In this document: piece after piece, positions 34,570-44,080 of the stretch
How positions within the stretch are numbered: position 1 is the first letter of the stretch
Layout: the number at the start of each line of letters is the position of its first letter
DNA from: an uncultured Christensenella sp.
Lineage (GTDB): Bacteria > Bacillota > Clostridia > Christensenellales > Borkfalkiaceae
Assembly: GCA_910578565.1 (NCBI GenBank)
Contig: CAJTQF010000004.1
Location: 97,670-161,669 of the forward strand
Length of the DNA: 64,000 bases
Reading direction: 5' to 3'
Program-made: the position numbers and the translations under genes
Notes under the pieces: model-generated
Told to the model about the DNA's origin: nothing
Seen by the model: only the letters and a program-made list of their open reading frames with translations
The model's database searches: none

Positions 34570-35619
34570 TTAGTCATCGTCACGTTTAAGTTTTACTTTA
34601 CCCGCTACAGCGCGGCGGTTATCGTCGCTTATCGCAGCATAATGCTTTCGCGTAGTGTTTACGTCTTTGTGTCCCAAAACGTCTGCAACAATATAAATAT
34701 CACCAGTTGCTTTGTATAACGCAGTACCGTAAGTTGATCTTAACTTATGCGGTGAAATTTTTTTAAGAGGAGAGACAATTTTAGCATATTTATTGACAAG
34801 ATTTTCAACGGCTCGTACTGTAATGCGGTTTTGATTGTTAGATATGAAGAGTGCATTTGTATCGCCTGTTATATCAATAGTCTGATCTTTATATTCTATA
34901 TATCGCTGCAATGCTGAAGCGACATCATCATCAAAGTATAAAATAGTTTTGTTTCCGCCTTTGCGCGTAACAATAAAAGAATTATCGTTGAAATTTAAAT
35001 CGTCATTGTTGAGTCCCACAAGCTCGCTGATACGTATACCGGTGCCAAGGAAGAGCATTAGTATGGCACTGTCTCTGACTTTATTTTTTTCGTGGTAAGC
35101 AAGTTGGTGGCGCGTAAGCCCGTTTCCGCTTTCTGCAGTATCGATAATGCTGAATATTTCGTTGCCGTCAAGTCTGATAATAGGCTTTTCGTGGATTTTT
35201 GGTGTAGCGACTTTAGCAGAATTATCAACACTTATAAAACCCTTATTAAAAAAATATTTAAACATTGCCCTAACAGAAGATAATTTTCTGGCTTTTGCTC
35301 TGTCGTTACAATTATGCTGCTTACCGCAATAGTTATAGTGGGAGAGAAAACCCAAAAAATATTCAATATCTGTACTCGTAACTTGACTCAAATCTTCCAA
35401 TGTAAAATCTTTTACAGATTTTCCTTGGAATCTTTTTTCTGATAAGAAATAGAAAAAAATCTTCAGATCATGAGCATAATTAAGTCTTGTTAAAGTGCTT
35501 GTTTGACTGTCTATTGCAAGAAAATAATCATAACAGAAAGTCGGGAGATCGTTTTCAAGCAATCTCTCGATCGTTTCCAAGTTTTTATTATTTCTTTGAA
35601 CGTAGTAATCCGTACCCAT
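34570..35619 (-). CDS. Tyrosine recombinase, XerS-like
   Basis: The protein has 349 residues. An N-terminal SAM-like core-binding domain (~25-130) is followed by the catalytic domain with R196 (GTGIRISEL), K220 (VTRKGG), H291/R294 (SPHKLRST), H317 (VLGHKDV) and Y327 (KHYA). The full active set is present. It is longer than XerC/XerD (~300). The stretch before the first Arg (LTRHQLAYHEKNKVRDSAIL) resembles XerS of streptococci (356 residues), a single recombinase that resolves chromosome dimers. A dif-like inverted repeat lies 35 bp upstream. A mobile-element integrase is less likely, as no element genes flank it. Confidence 0.75.
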   Translation of the reverse strand: MGTDYYVQRNNKNLETIERLLENDLPTFCYDYFLAIDSQTSTLTRLNYAHDLKIFFYFLSEKRFQGKSVKDFTLEDLSQVTSTDIEYFLGFLSHYNYCGKQHNCNDRAKARKLSSVRAMFKYFFNKGFISVDNSAKVATPKIHEKPIIRLDGNEIFSIIDTAESGNGLTRHQLAYHEKNKVRDSAILMLFLGTGIRISELVGLNNDDLNFNDNSFIVTRKGGNKTILYFDDDVASALQRYIEYKDQTIDITGDTNALFISNNQNRITVRAVENLVNKYAKIVSPLKKISPHKLRSTYGTALYKATGDIYIVADVLGHKDVNTTRKHYAAISDDNRRAVAGKVKLKRDDD

Positions 35620-35802
35620 AGCAGTAGTTGATCAATGTTAAATATATTTAAGTGTTCGTAAAACACAGCTTTTACGAAGAATTTGTAAATTTTATCAAAT
35701 AAAATAAGTTTACAAAATTTTTATAAATAAAAAGAATTTATGTGTTTGACAAGAATAAACATTAAACCATATCCAGAATAGCTATTATGTCAGACATAGT
35801 AT
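35620..35802. other. Non-coding stretch between recombinase and glgP
   Basis: This AT-rich region between two - strand genes contains the dif-like site. I see no gene and no strong promoter for the recombinase. A small palindrome TATGTC-A-GACATA lies near 35786-35798. Confidence 0.5.
35655..35678. other. Candidate dif site (XerS-type)
   Basis: Perfect 9-bp arms TTCGTAAAA / TTTTACGAA are separated by a 6-bp centre (CACAGC). This is the size and spacing of a site bound by two Xer monomers, and the AAAA-N6-TTTT core recalls the difSL type. It lies 35 bp upstream of the XerS-like gene, as difSL does beside xerS. It could instead be a leader hairpin or operator. Confidence 0.5.
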
Positions 35803-35834
35803 ATAGAAAATGGGCATTTAAGCCCATTTTCTAT
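35803..35834 (-). terminator. Hairpin at the end of the glycogen operon
   Basis: ATAGAAAATGGGC / GCCCATTTTCTAT (13 bp, perfect) surrounds ATTTAA and includes the glgP stop codon. No T-run follows on the - strand, so termination is likely but not certain. Confidence 0.65.
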
Positions 35835-38257
35835 TTTATTGATTTAAGATTCCAAACGTTATTTGCGTAATCTGCTATAGATCTGTCGGCAGAAAATTTG
35901 CCTGCGGCTGCAATATTGTTAAGAGACATTTGGTTCCATAAATTTTTATTTTTGGTATAAAGTTTTGAAATAGATTGTTGCGTACTGCTGTAAGCGCCGA
36001 AATCAGCCATACACATATAAGGATCCGCCACCGGTAATTCTGTCAATAGATAATTTGCAATATCTGCAAACGATTGACCGTTAAAACCAATTATAAGTGA
36101 CTCAACAATTCTTCTCAGTTTAGGCGACTCGTTATAATATTTGCTTGAGCTGTAACCATCGCGCCAGATAGTGTCAACTTCATTCGCCTTTAAACCGAAT
36201 ATGAAAATATTTTCATTACCTACACATTCGGCCATTTCAACGTTTGCGCCGTCAAGTGTACCTATTGTCAGCGCGCCGTTAATCATAAATTTCATATTAC
36301 CGGTACCGCTTGCTTCCTTTCCAGCAAGCGAAATCTGTTCTGATACTTCAGATGCCGGCATGAGTTTTTCAGACATTGTAACGTTGTAATCTTCCATATA
36401 TACAACGTTTAATTTTGCATTAATTTTAGGATTTTTTCTGATGTCCGCAGCAAGGAAATTGATTAACTTAATAATCTTTTTCGCCATATCATAGCCTGGC
36501 GCCGCTTTTGCACCGAAAATATACGTTTTAGGCACAACGTTTAAATCGGGATTATCAGTCAAATCAAGATAACAATCGATTATATTTAAAACGTTTAAAA
36601 GCTGGCGCTTATACTCATGCAATCTTTTTGCCTGAACGTCAAAAATTGTATCGGGATTAATTACAATTCCCTGCTTCTTTTTTGCAAACTCGGCAAATTG
36701 TTTCTTCTTTATTAATTTTATTTCGTCAAGTTTTGCAAGAACAGTTTTATCATTTTCATATTTTTTAAATTCGATAAGTTTTGAACTGTCAAGCGCATAA
36801 CCTGTACCTATGCATTCGTCAAGTAAAGCACAAAGTTCGGGATTTGATTGATTGAGCCAACGTCTGTGAGCAATGCCGTTTGTTACGTTGGTAAATTTTT
36901 CGGGAGAAAAATCGTAAAAATCTTTGAACACAGACTTCTTTATTATATCGCTATGAAGTTCAGAAACACCGTTTACGTTGTGACCGCCATAGACAGACAG
37001 ATTTGCCATTTTAATTCTGTCATGCTCGATTATCGACATTCTTGAAATCTTAGCCCATTCACCGGGAAATGCATTCCAAAGCTGTTCGCATAACCGTCTG
37101 TTAATTTCTTTGATGATTGAGTGAATTCTGGGAACAGTCCTTTCTATCAGGTCTTCAGACCAGGTTTCAAGGGCTTCTGCCAATACTGTATGGTTCGTGT
37201 ACGCGCAGGTTGCGGTTGTAATCGCCCACGCTTCGTTCCAATCGTAGAAATATTCGTCTACAAGTATACGCATAAGTTCGGGAATTGCCATAGCCGGATG
37301 CGTATCGTTAAGATGTATTGCCGCCAATTTGGGTAAATCTCTTAAATCACCGTATCTGTGTCTATGGTCGGAAACAATATTTTGTATCGAAGCCGAACAC
37401 AGGAAATACTGTTGCTTGAGTCTAAGCGATTTTCCTGCAATGTGATTATCTGCAGGATACAAAACTTTTGTCAAAAGGTCAGCATCGTTTTCTTCCGTCA
37501 TCGACTGATAGTAATCGCCCTGAGAGAATAATTTCATATTGAAATCTTGTCTGGGCTTTGCTTTCCATAGTCTTAAAACCGAAACAGCTTCGCTATCTTT
37601 ACCGGAAATCATCATATCGTAAGCGACAGCTTCAATCTCTTTACTGTTTATATATTCCGTTTTAAGCCCCGTTTCCGTCCACTTCTCTTCTATTTGCCCG
37701 TTAAATCTTACAATAAAAGATTTATCCGTTCTTTGGGTAAGCCAAACTTCACCGCCGGGGAGCCAGACATCCGGCAATTCCATCTGCCAGCCGTCAACAA
37801 TTTTTTGTTTAAACAGACCGTATTCATAGCGCAACGAGAAGCCCATTGCAGGATAATTTCCCGTTGCAAGGGCGTCCATAAAGCATGCCGCCAATCTACC
37901 GAGACCACCGTTACCTAAGCCTGCGTCAGGTTCTTGTTCATAGAGTTCGTCAAGCGATAACCCGTATGAAGAAACAACTTTTTCAAAAATCGAAGTCGCA
38001 TTAAGATTATATAAGCTGTTTTTCAACGAACGCCCCAAAAGGAATTCCATGCAAAGGTAATATACTCTTTTTGCTCGTTTTGCCTTTACTTTTTTATGAA
38101 ACTGTTGTCTCTTTTCAAGCAGAATGTCTCTCACTGCCATGACAACTGCTTTATAAATTTGATCTTTAGACGCTTCGGCAGGGCTAACCCCGAAATATCT
38201 TGACAATTTGCCCTTGATTAATTCCTTAACTTCTTTTTCGGTAATAGTTGTGCTCAT
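35831..38257 (-). CDS. glgP: Glycogen phosphorylase
   Basis: The protein has 808 residues and releases glucose-1-phosphate from glycogen with pyridoxal phosphate as cofactor. The PLP region EASGTGNMKFMINGALTIGT holds the cofactor lysine. GLGNGGLGRLAACFMDALAT (glucan/active-site region) and AIHLNDTHPAMAIPELMR are also clear. The length is normal. TATAGGAGAA is the ribosome binding site. It is the last gene of glgB-C-D-A-P, so stored glycogen is made and mobilised from one transcript. Confidence 0.96.
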   Translation of the reverse strand: MSTTITEKEVKELIKGKLSRYFGVSPAEASKDQIYKAVVMAVRDILLEKRQQFHKKVKAKRAKRVYYLCMEFLLGRSLKNSLYNLNATSIFEKVVSSYGLSLDELYEQEPDAGLGNGGLGRLAACFMDALATGNYPAMGFSLRYEYGLFKQKIVDGWQMELPDVWLPGGEVWLTQRTDKSFIVRFNGQIEEKWTETGLKTEYINSKEIEAVAYDMMISGKDSEAVSVLRLWKAKPRQDFNMKLFSQGDYYQSMTEENDADLLTKVLYPADNHIAGKSLRLKQQYFLCSASIQNIVSDHRHRYGDLRDLPKLAAIHLNDTHPAMAIPELMRILVDEYFYDWNEAWAITTATCAYTNHTVLAEALETWSEDLIERTVPRIHSIIKEINRRLCEQLWNAFPGEWAKISRMSIIEHDRIKMANLSVYGGHNVNGVSELHSDIIKKSVFKDFYDFSPEKFTNVTNGIAHRRWLNQSNPELCALLDECIGTGYALDSSKLIEFKKYENDKTVLAKLDEIKLIKKKQFAEFAKKKQGIVINPDTIFDVQAKRLHEYKRQLLNVLNIIDCYLDLTDNPDLNVVPKTYIFGAKAAPGYDMAKKIIKLINFLAADIRKNPKINAKLNVVYMEDYNVTMSEKLMPASEVSEQISLAGKEASGTGNMKFMINGALTIGTLDGANVEMAECVGNENIFIFGLKANEVDTIWRDGYSSSKYYNESPKLRRIVESLIIGFNGQSFADIANYLLTELPVADPYMCMADFGAYSSTQQSISKLYTKNKNLWNQMSLNNIAAAGKFSADRSIADYANNVWNLKSIK

Positions 38258-38284
38258 TAAGTTCTCCTATAAAAATTGTAAATT

Positions 38285-39793
38285 TTATTTAAGCATATCT
38301 AAATAGAGATTTTCATAATCACCCGCCGAATGATTCCAACTGAAATCGGTTGTCGCGGCGCGGTACATTATTTTTTCCCATTTTGACTTGTTTTTATAAT
38401 CGCTAATAGCTTCCCGTATAACGTGCAACATATCGTGTGCATTAAAATTAGCGAATGTATATCCGTTTTCAAGCGGCTTGATACTGTCGTATAGTCCGCC
38501 GGTTTCTCTGACAATAGGAACAGTTCCATAACGGCAGGCAATCATTTGCGACAAGCCGCAGGGTTCCGATTTTGACGGCATAAGGAAAATATCCGAACCC
38601 GAATATATTTTTCTGGATAAATCGCCGTTAAACACAATGTTCGCGCTCATTTTTTCAGGATATCTTCTTGCAAGATCGCTAAAATACCCTTCAAAATGCG
38701 CGTCGCCTGTTCCCAAAAGAACAAACTGAATGTCGTCCTGCAACAATTCTTCAATTATATTTGTAACAAGGTCAAGCCCCTTATGAGAAACAAGGCGGGT
38801 CACCATTGAAATTATCGGTGTTCCTGGCTTTACCGGAAGCCCCAACATTTTTTGAAGTCCCCTTTTGCAAACTGCTTTATTTCCGAAATTATCGGCAGTA
38901 AAATTAGCATATAGGTGATTATCCGATTCGCTATTATAGCTTAAATCGTCAATTCCGTTAAGAATACCGCAAAGTTTAAATTCATTTCTGCGTATAATCG
39001 GGTCAAGCCCGTGCGCAAAATACGGGTCTTTGATTTCTTGCGCATACTTAGGACTTACCGTAGAAAATCTTTCACAACATTCTATTGCGCCCTTCATAAG
39101 GTTTATACTGTTTTTGTATTCTACGAGATATTGATATTTTCCGTAAATATCGAATAAATCGCACAGTAAATCAAGCGAATACTGACCCTGATATTCAATA
39201 TTATGTATGGTAAAGAGCGCCCTGATAAATTGGTACTCCTGCCTGAAACAATAATTGGTTTTAAGATAAATAGCAGCGAGCGCAGCCTGCCAGTCGTGAC
39301 AGTGCATAACGTCCGGATAAAAGTTAAGGAACGGCATAATTTCAAGCACGCTTTTAGAAAAGAACGCAAATCTTTCGCCGTCGTCATAATAACCGTAACA
39401 GCCGGGACGCTTGAAATAAAATTCGTTATCTACAAAGTAGAATGTTACTCCGTCTTTTTCATATGTAAATATGCCGCAGTACTGGTTTCTCCAGGCAAGA
39501 TGAACGTATAAATTACCGAGATAAGTAAATTTTTCTCTGTACTCCCACTTTATGTCTGAATAAAGCGGAACTACTACCCTAACATCGTATCTGCCCGTGG
39601 CAGCAAGCGCTTTCGATAAAGAACCGATAACTTCCGCAAGCCCACCCGTTGCAATAAACGGTGTGGATTCCGAAGCAACGAACAAAATTTTCTTTTTTTC
39701 TACATTCACTTCTTTAACTTTTTGTGTCTTTGTTTCAACAGGTTTAACTGATTTAGCTGTTGATTTTGTTGTCGTTTTTTTAGCCGTTGCCAT
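38285..39793 (-). CDS. glgA: Glycogen synthase with basic N-terminal extension
   Basis: The protein has 502 residues and adds glucose from ADP-glucose to alpha-1,4-glucan (GT5). The catalytic part starts near residue 34 with KKILFVASESTPFIATGGLAE, where KTGGL is replaced by IATGGL. SKSEPCGLSQMIACRYG and GGLYDSI are the C-terminal nucleotide-binding motifs. The first ~33 residues are a Lys/Thr/Val-rich extension absent from typical GlgA. AGGGGG precedes the ATG, so that start is well supported. Confidence 0.93.
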   Translation of the reverse strand: MATAKKTTTKSTAKSVKPVETKTQKVKEVNVEKKKILFVASESTPFIATGGLAEVIGSLSKALAATGRYDVRVVVPLYSDIKWEYREKFTYLGNLYVHLAWRNQYCGIFTYEKDGVTFYFVDNEFYFKRPGCYGYYDDGERFAFFSKSVLEIMPFLNFYPDVMHCHDWQAALAAIYLKTNYCFRQEYQFIRALFTIHNIEYQGQYSLDLLCDLFDIYGKYQYLVEYKNSINLMKGAIECCERFSTVSPKYAQEIKDPYFAHGLDPIIRRNEFKLCGILNGIDDLSYNSESDNHLYANFTADNFGNKAVCKRGLQKMLGLPVKPGTPIISMVTRLVSHKGLDLVTNIIEELLQDDIQFVLLGTGDAHFEGYFSDLARRYPEKMSANIVFNGDLSRKIYSGSDIFLMPSKSEPCGLSQMIACRYGTVPIVRETGGLYDSIKPLENGYTFANFNAHDMLHVIREAISDYKNKSKWEKIMYRAATTDFSWNHSAGDYENLYLDMLK

Positions 39794-39814
39794 ACATTTT
39801 CCCCCTGATTTTGT

Positions 39815-40921
39815 TTATATTAACGAACCTTTATTTATAAAATAAGGTTTCAATTCGCAACCCGCAAGCGTTCTGCTATCGCGGATAACTGAATTTTTGT
39901 CGCTTACGACATATGAAATATTGCAGTTTTCGCCTACTATATTATCGGTCATAAGTATACAGTTTTTGACAACCGTACCTTTCCCTATCTTTACTCCGCG
40001 GAAAAGAATACTGTTTTCTACTGTGCCTTCAATAATACAACCGTCGGAAATAAGTGAATTTTTTACTTTTCCAGTTTCGGCGATTTTTGCAGGGGCGCTG
40101 TCGTTCACCTTTGTATAAACGTCTCTGTCACCGAAAATTTCATTACGGATTTTTTTATCAAGCAAATCCATATTTGCTTTGAAATAAGAAGTCAGCGAAT
40201 TAATGCTTGAATAATAACCTTCGAATTTATATCCGTAAAGATTATAAGTTTTAAGTCCGGGACTTAAAATGTCTTTTCCGAAACTTGTAAATCCGCTTTG
40301 GGCTGCATTCTGGATAAGCCTAATCAAAAACGAAGTACGGGCAACCATTACGTTAATGTAATTCTTTTTTACACCATTGGTCAAAGGATTTATTGAAAGC
40401 CCTGTTATACGCTCGTCCTTGTTGGTTTCAAAAGTCATATAATAATGCGATTGTTCTACTTCGTGTTCGTGATAGACAAGAGTAATATCCGCATTCTTTT
40501 TTATATGAAAATCAATTATCTTACTGTAATCGAGTTTGTAAATCGCGTCGCTGTCCGTTATTACAACAAAATCTTCTTTTGCTTTTTTCAAGAACGATAC
40601 GGTACCTTTAAGGGCTTCTAAACGATTTTTGTACAATGTTTCGGTATCGTTTATGTAGGGCGGTAATAAAATGAGACCCCCTTCTTTTCTTGCCAAATCC
40701 CAGTATTTTCCCGAACCGAGATGGTCCATAAGCGACTGGTAGTTGTTTTTTGTTATCATCCCTACGGTTGTAATTCCCGAGTTGACCATATTTGACAGAG
40801 CAAAATCAACAAGACGATATCTGCCGCCGTAAGGCACCGACCCAATTGACCTTACTTTAGTAAGTTCTGGTATGTTTTCTTCATTTATGCTTGAAAATAT
40901 AACACCTATGGTTGAAGCCAT
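39815..40921 (-). CDS. glgD: GlgD subunit of ADP-glucose pyrophosphorylase
   Basis: The protein has 368 residues and is paired with GlgC in the heteromeric enzyme of Firmicutes. The N-terminal nucleotidyltransferase domain has a degenerate G-rich loop (GVIFSSINEENIPELT instead of LAGGxGxRL), as is normal for GlgD, which mainly modulates GlgC. GSVPYGGRYRLVDFALSNM and SGKYWDLARKEGG are family marks. The C-terminal left-handed beta-helix contains repeated hexapeptides (ILFRGVKIGKGTVV). Confidence 0.94.
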   Translation of the reverse strand: MASTIGVIFSSINEENIPELTKVRSIGSVPYGGRYRLVDFALSNMVNSGITTVGMITKNNYQSLMDHLGSGKYWDLARKEGGLILLPPYINDTETLYKNRLEALKGTVSFLKKAKEDFVVITDSDAIYKLDYSKIIDFHIKKNADITLVYHEHEVEQSHYYMTFETNKDERITGLSINPLTNGVKKNYINVMVARTSFLIRLIQNAAQSGFTSFGKDILSPGLKTYNLYGYKFEGYYSSINSLTSYFKANMDLLDKKIRNEIFGDRDVYTKVNDSAPAKIAETGKVKNSLISDGCIIEGTVENSILFRGVKIGKGTVVKNCILMTDNIVGENCNISYVVSDKNSVIRDSRTLAGCELKPYFINKGSLI

Positions 40922-40934
40922 TTTTTATCCCCCA

Positions 40935-42137
40935 TTAAACGCTTTTATCAACTATTTCGCCTGCGGCAATTCTGCCTTTCTTGCTTACGGTAATGCCCCT
41001 GCCGAGAACGGTAATTCCGCCGGTTTTGCTTTCAACATTGCTCGCTTCCGTTTTCGGCGCGCCGATTACGGAATTTTCACCTATTGTAACTTCTTCGTCT
41101 ATTATGGCGTAGTTAATTTTTGCCCCCGACTTAACCACTATGTTTCCCATAAGAACACAATCAATTACTTCAGCGCCTTTTTCAATTACACAGTTTGTAC
41201 CGATAACCGAATTAACCACTTTACCTTCAATTTCGCCGCCGGTAGCCACAATAGAATTTACCACTTCTCCTTCTACGAAAGCGGGCGGCGCGAGCGGACT
41301 TTTTGAATGAACCACTCTGTCGCGGTCGTTAAGCTGAAAATTAGGTATCACGCCCAACAAATCCATATTCGCTTCCCAAAGCGAAGTAATTGTTCCTACG
41401 TCTTTCCAATATCCTTCAAAGCGGTAAGAATACATCTTCTCCCCTGCGTCGAGCATTGCGGGAAGTACGTTTTTACCAAAATCGTTTTCAGACTGGGGAT
41501 TGGCTTCATCTAACTCGAGATACTTGAAAAGTTTTGAAGCCGTAAATATGTATATGCCCATAGAAGCTAAATTGCTTTTGGGGTTTGCGGGTTTTTCTTC
41601 AAATTCGTAAATAGAACCGTCGCGCTTTGTATTTAAAATTCCAAATCTTGACGCTTCGTTTAAAGGAACTTCCATACACGCAATAGTACAGTCTGCTTTG
41701 GCCGCTTTATGCGCTTGTAACATTTTATCGTAATCCATTTTATAAATATGGTCACCGGAAAGTATAAGCACGTATTCGGGATCATACATCTTCATAAATC
41801 TTATGTTCTGATAAATTGCGTTTGCCGTACCCTTGTACCAGGATGTATCCGTCTTTGCCTCGTAAGGCGACAAAATATGTACCCCGCCGAACGTTCTGTC
41901 CAAATCCCAGGGTTGTCCGTTACCGACGTACTCGTTAAGTACCAACGGCTGGTACTGAGTAAGTACCCCGACGGTATCGATACCGGAATTAATACAGTTT
42001 GACAGCGGAAAGTCAATAATCCTGTATTTTGCTCCGAAAGACACAGCAGGTTTTGCAATGTTGTTTGTCAATGCATACAGTCTGCTGCCCTGCCCGCCTG
42101 CAAGCAACATTGCAACGCATTCTTTTTTTCTTAACAT
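40935..42137 (-). CDS. glgC: Glucose-1-phosphate adenylyltransferase
   Basis: The enzyme makes ADP-glucose from ATP and glucose-1-phosphate, the committed step of glycogen synthesis. I use the ATG at 42137 (400 residues) rather than the TTG just before it; GGGGAT is well placed. Motifs: AMLLAGGQGSRLYALT, KYRIIDFPLSNCINSGID, the WYKGTANAIYQN substrate loop, and a C-terminal beta-helix. The ATG shares its A with the glgB stop (TGATG), so synthesis is coupled. Confidence 0.95.
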   Translation of the reverse strand: MLRKKECVAMLLAGGQGSRLYALTNNIAKPAVSFGAKYRIIDFPLSNCINSGIDTVGVLTQYQPLVLNEYVGNGQPWDLDRTFGGVHILSPYEAKTDTSWYKGTANAIYQNIRFMKMYDPEYVLILSGDHIYKMDYDKMLQAHKAAKADCTIACMEVPLNEASRFGILNTKRDGSIYEFEEKPANPKSNLASMGIYIFTASKLFKYLELDEANPQSENDFGKNVLPAMLDAGEKMYSYRFEGYWKDVGTITSLWEANMDLLGVIPNFQLNDRDRVVHSKSPLAPPAFVEGEVVNSIVATGGEIEGKVVNSVIGTNCVIEKGAEVIDCVLMGNIVVKSGAKINYAIIDEEVTIGENSVIGAPKTEASNVESKTGGITVLGRGITVSKKGRIAAGEIVDKSV

Positions 42138-43999
42138 CAAAATATCCCCTTATTAATAATTTCTGATTTTAAATATATGCAACTCAGCCTTGGTATATCG
42201 ACGGTAATCGAGTATTCCTTACCGTGACTTGCTATTTTTTGGGTTGAGTACACCTTTCTTATCTTTTTTCCGCAACCGCCGTAACTCTTCATATCGGTGT
42301 TAAAAGCTAAACGGTACTTCCCCTGTCTTATCCCTATGCGATAATCCTTAATATCAACGCCTGAGAAATTTATTATCGCAGTAATGCTTTCACCTGATTT
42401 CGAATACCTGCTGAAAGCAAGAACATTATTATAACTGTCATCTACAGAAAGCCACTCAAAACCTTCCCAGCTTTTTTCAATTTCGTACAGTGGTTTATTT
42501 TCAAGATAAAATTTATTAAGTTTCTTAATAAAAGCCGTCATTTTTCGGTGCTTTTCAAACTTTAATAAACAAAAATCAATGCCGGTAGTAAAATCCCATT
42601 CTTTGAACTGGGCTATTTCATAGCCCATAAAATTGAGTTTTTTACCGGGATGCGCGTACATAAATCCAAGCAAAACGCGCTCGCCTGCAAATTTATCGTC
42701 ATACTCGCCCCACATTTTATTGACTATAGAGCCTTTTACGTGAACCACTTCGTCGTGTGATAACGGCAAAATGAAATTTTCCGAAAAGGCGTAAACCAAT
42801 GAAAATGTGATTTTATTATGGTGGTAATTCCTGAAATAAGGGTCCTGTCGGCAGTAAAATAAAACGTCGTTCATCCAGCCCATATTCCACTTATAATCAA
42901 ATCCGAGTCCGCCTTTTTCGATTTTTTCAGTAACGCCGCTATACGCAGTCGATTCTTCTGCGGCAATAATTACGTGCGGAAAGTTTGCCTTTATTGTTGT
43001 ATTTAATTTTTTAATAAATTCAATCGCTTCAAGATTTCTGTTATCACCGTATATATTCGGAGTCCAGTCGCCGTCGCATTTATCGTAATTGAGATAAAGC
43101 ATTGAAGCAACTGCGTCAACTCTCAACCCGTCGATATTGTACATATCAAGAAAAAACGTTGCGGATGATAAGAGAAAACTATTGACTTCTCCCCTGCCAA
43201 AATCAAATTTGCGCGTACCCCAGCCGGTATGTTCCATTTTGTCCCAAAGCGGACATTCATATAACGGCTGACCGTCAAATTCGTATAAACCCCAATCGTC
43301 TTTGGGAAAGTGTGCCGGGACCCAGTCTAAAATTACTTTTATACCGTTGGCGTGAAAAGCGTCAACCAAACGTTTAAATTCGCTCGGAGTTCCAAGTCTC
43401 GACGTTATTGCAAAATAACCTGTTACCTGATACCCCCATGACCCGTCGTACGGGAACTCCGTCACAGGCATAAACTCAACATGGGTATAGCCGAGTTTTT
43501 TTACATAGGGAACAAGTTCTTTTTCAAGTTCTGAATAAGTGTAATATGAATTATCTTTATGCCGTTTCCAGGAAAGTAAACTTACTTCGTAAATATTGAC
43601 AGGTTGTCCGTCTTTGGGTTTCGCCGGGCGGTATGTATCGCTTTTAGAAATATCGATAACCTTAGAATAAAAGGAATTAGGTAAATCCGTTGCAAATGCG
43701 TAAGGGTCGGCTTTTAAAATTTCTCTCCCGTCTAACGTTGATATGCAATAAGCGTACCGTTGCCCTTCTTCGGCACAAACAACAGCTTCGAAACTTTCAT
43801 CATCAAAAAGTCTTGTCATTGAAATACCGTCAATGCCCAAGCCGACTATTGTTACCGATTTTGCATGCGGCGCCCATACCCTGAAAACATATTTTTGTTT
43901 GGAAATCTTATGACATCCGAAAAATTCATAGGCTTTGAAATCCTTTCCGTTATGGAAACTTTCAAGCCGAAGCCGATTATCAAAAAGCCCCTTTACCAT
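42137..43999 (-). CDS. glgB: 1,4-alpha-glucan branching enzyme
   Basis: The protein has 620 residues (GH13). A CBM48 domain at ~25-110 is followed by the barrel: YTHVEFMPVTEFPYDGSWGY, the nucleophile Asp in IDGLRVDAVASML, the acid Glu in IIAAEEST, and LPLSHDEVVH. The C-terminal beta domain is normal. It makes alpha-1,6 branches. The first gene of the operon. No other in-frame start is available near the N-terminus, and the promoter -10 ends only 9 nt before the ATG, so the mRNA may be leaderless. Confidence 0.95.
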   Translation of the reverse strand: MVKGLFDNRLRLESFHNGKDFKAYEFFGCHKISKQKYVFRVWAPHAKSVTIVGLGIDGISMTRLFDDESFEAVVCAEEGQRYAYCISTLDGREILKADPYAFATDLPNSFYSKVIDISKSDTYRPAKPKDGQPVNIYEVSLLSWKRHKDNSYYTYSELEKELVPYVKKLGYTHVEFMPVTEFPYDGSWGYQVTGYFAITSRLGTPSEFKRLVDAFHANGIKVILDWVPAHFPKDDWGLYEFDGQPLYECPLWDKMEHTGWGTRKFDFGRGEVNSFLLSSATFFLDMYNIDGLRVDAVASMLYLNYDKCDGDWTPNIYGDNRNLEAIEFIKKLNTTIKANFPHVIIAAEESTAYSGVTEKIEKGGLGFDYKWNMGWMNDVLFYCRQDPYFRNYHHNKITFSLVYAFSENFILPLSHDEVVHVKGSIVNKMWGEYDDKFAGERVLLGFMYAHPGKKLNFMGYEIAQFKEWDFTTGIDFCLLKFEKHRKMTAFIKKLNKFYLENKPLYEIEKSWEGFEWLSVDDSYNNVLAFSRYSKSGESITAIINFSGVDIKDYRIGIRQGKYRLAFNTDMKSYGGCGKKIRKVYSTQKIASHGKEYSITVDIPRLSCIYLKSEIINKGIF

Positions 44000-44008
44000 A
44001 CCTTAAAT

Positions 44009-44037
44009 ATTTTACCATATACTTACATTTTTTTCAA
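44009..44037 (-). promoter_or_regulatory. Promoter of the glycogen operon
   Basis: On the - strand: TTGAAA (44037-44032), a 17-bp spacer and TAAAAT (44014-44009). The predicted transcription start (~44002) is 3-4 nt before the glgB ATG. Confidence 0.75.
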
Positions 44038-44080
44038 GATGCAAAACAAAAAAATTCAATATTTTTTAAATTAATTTACA

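Noticed and set aside
34570..35619. Phage or mobile-element integrase
   Set aside because: No element genes, att repeats or cargo next to it; sequence and context favour a chromosomal Xer-type enzyme.
35786..35798. Small palindrome TATGTC-A-GACATA before glgP's end
   Set aside because: Six-base arms in AT-rich DNA are likely by chance, and no promoter is evident beside it.
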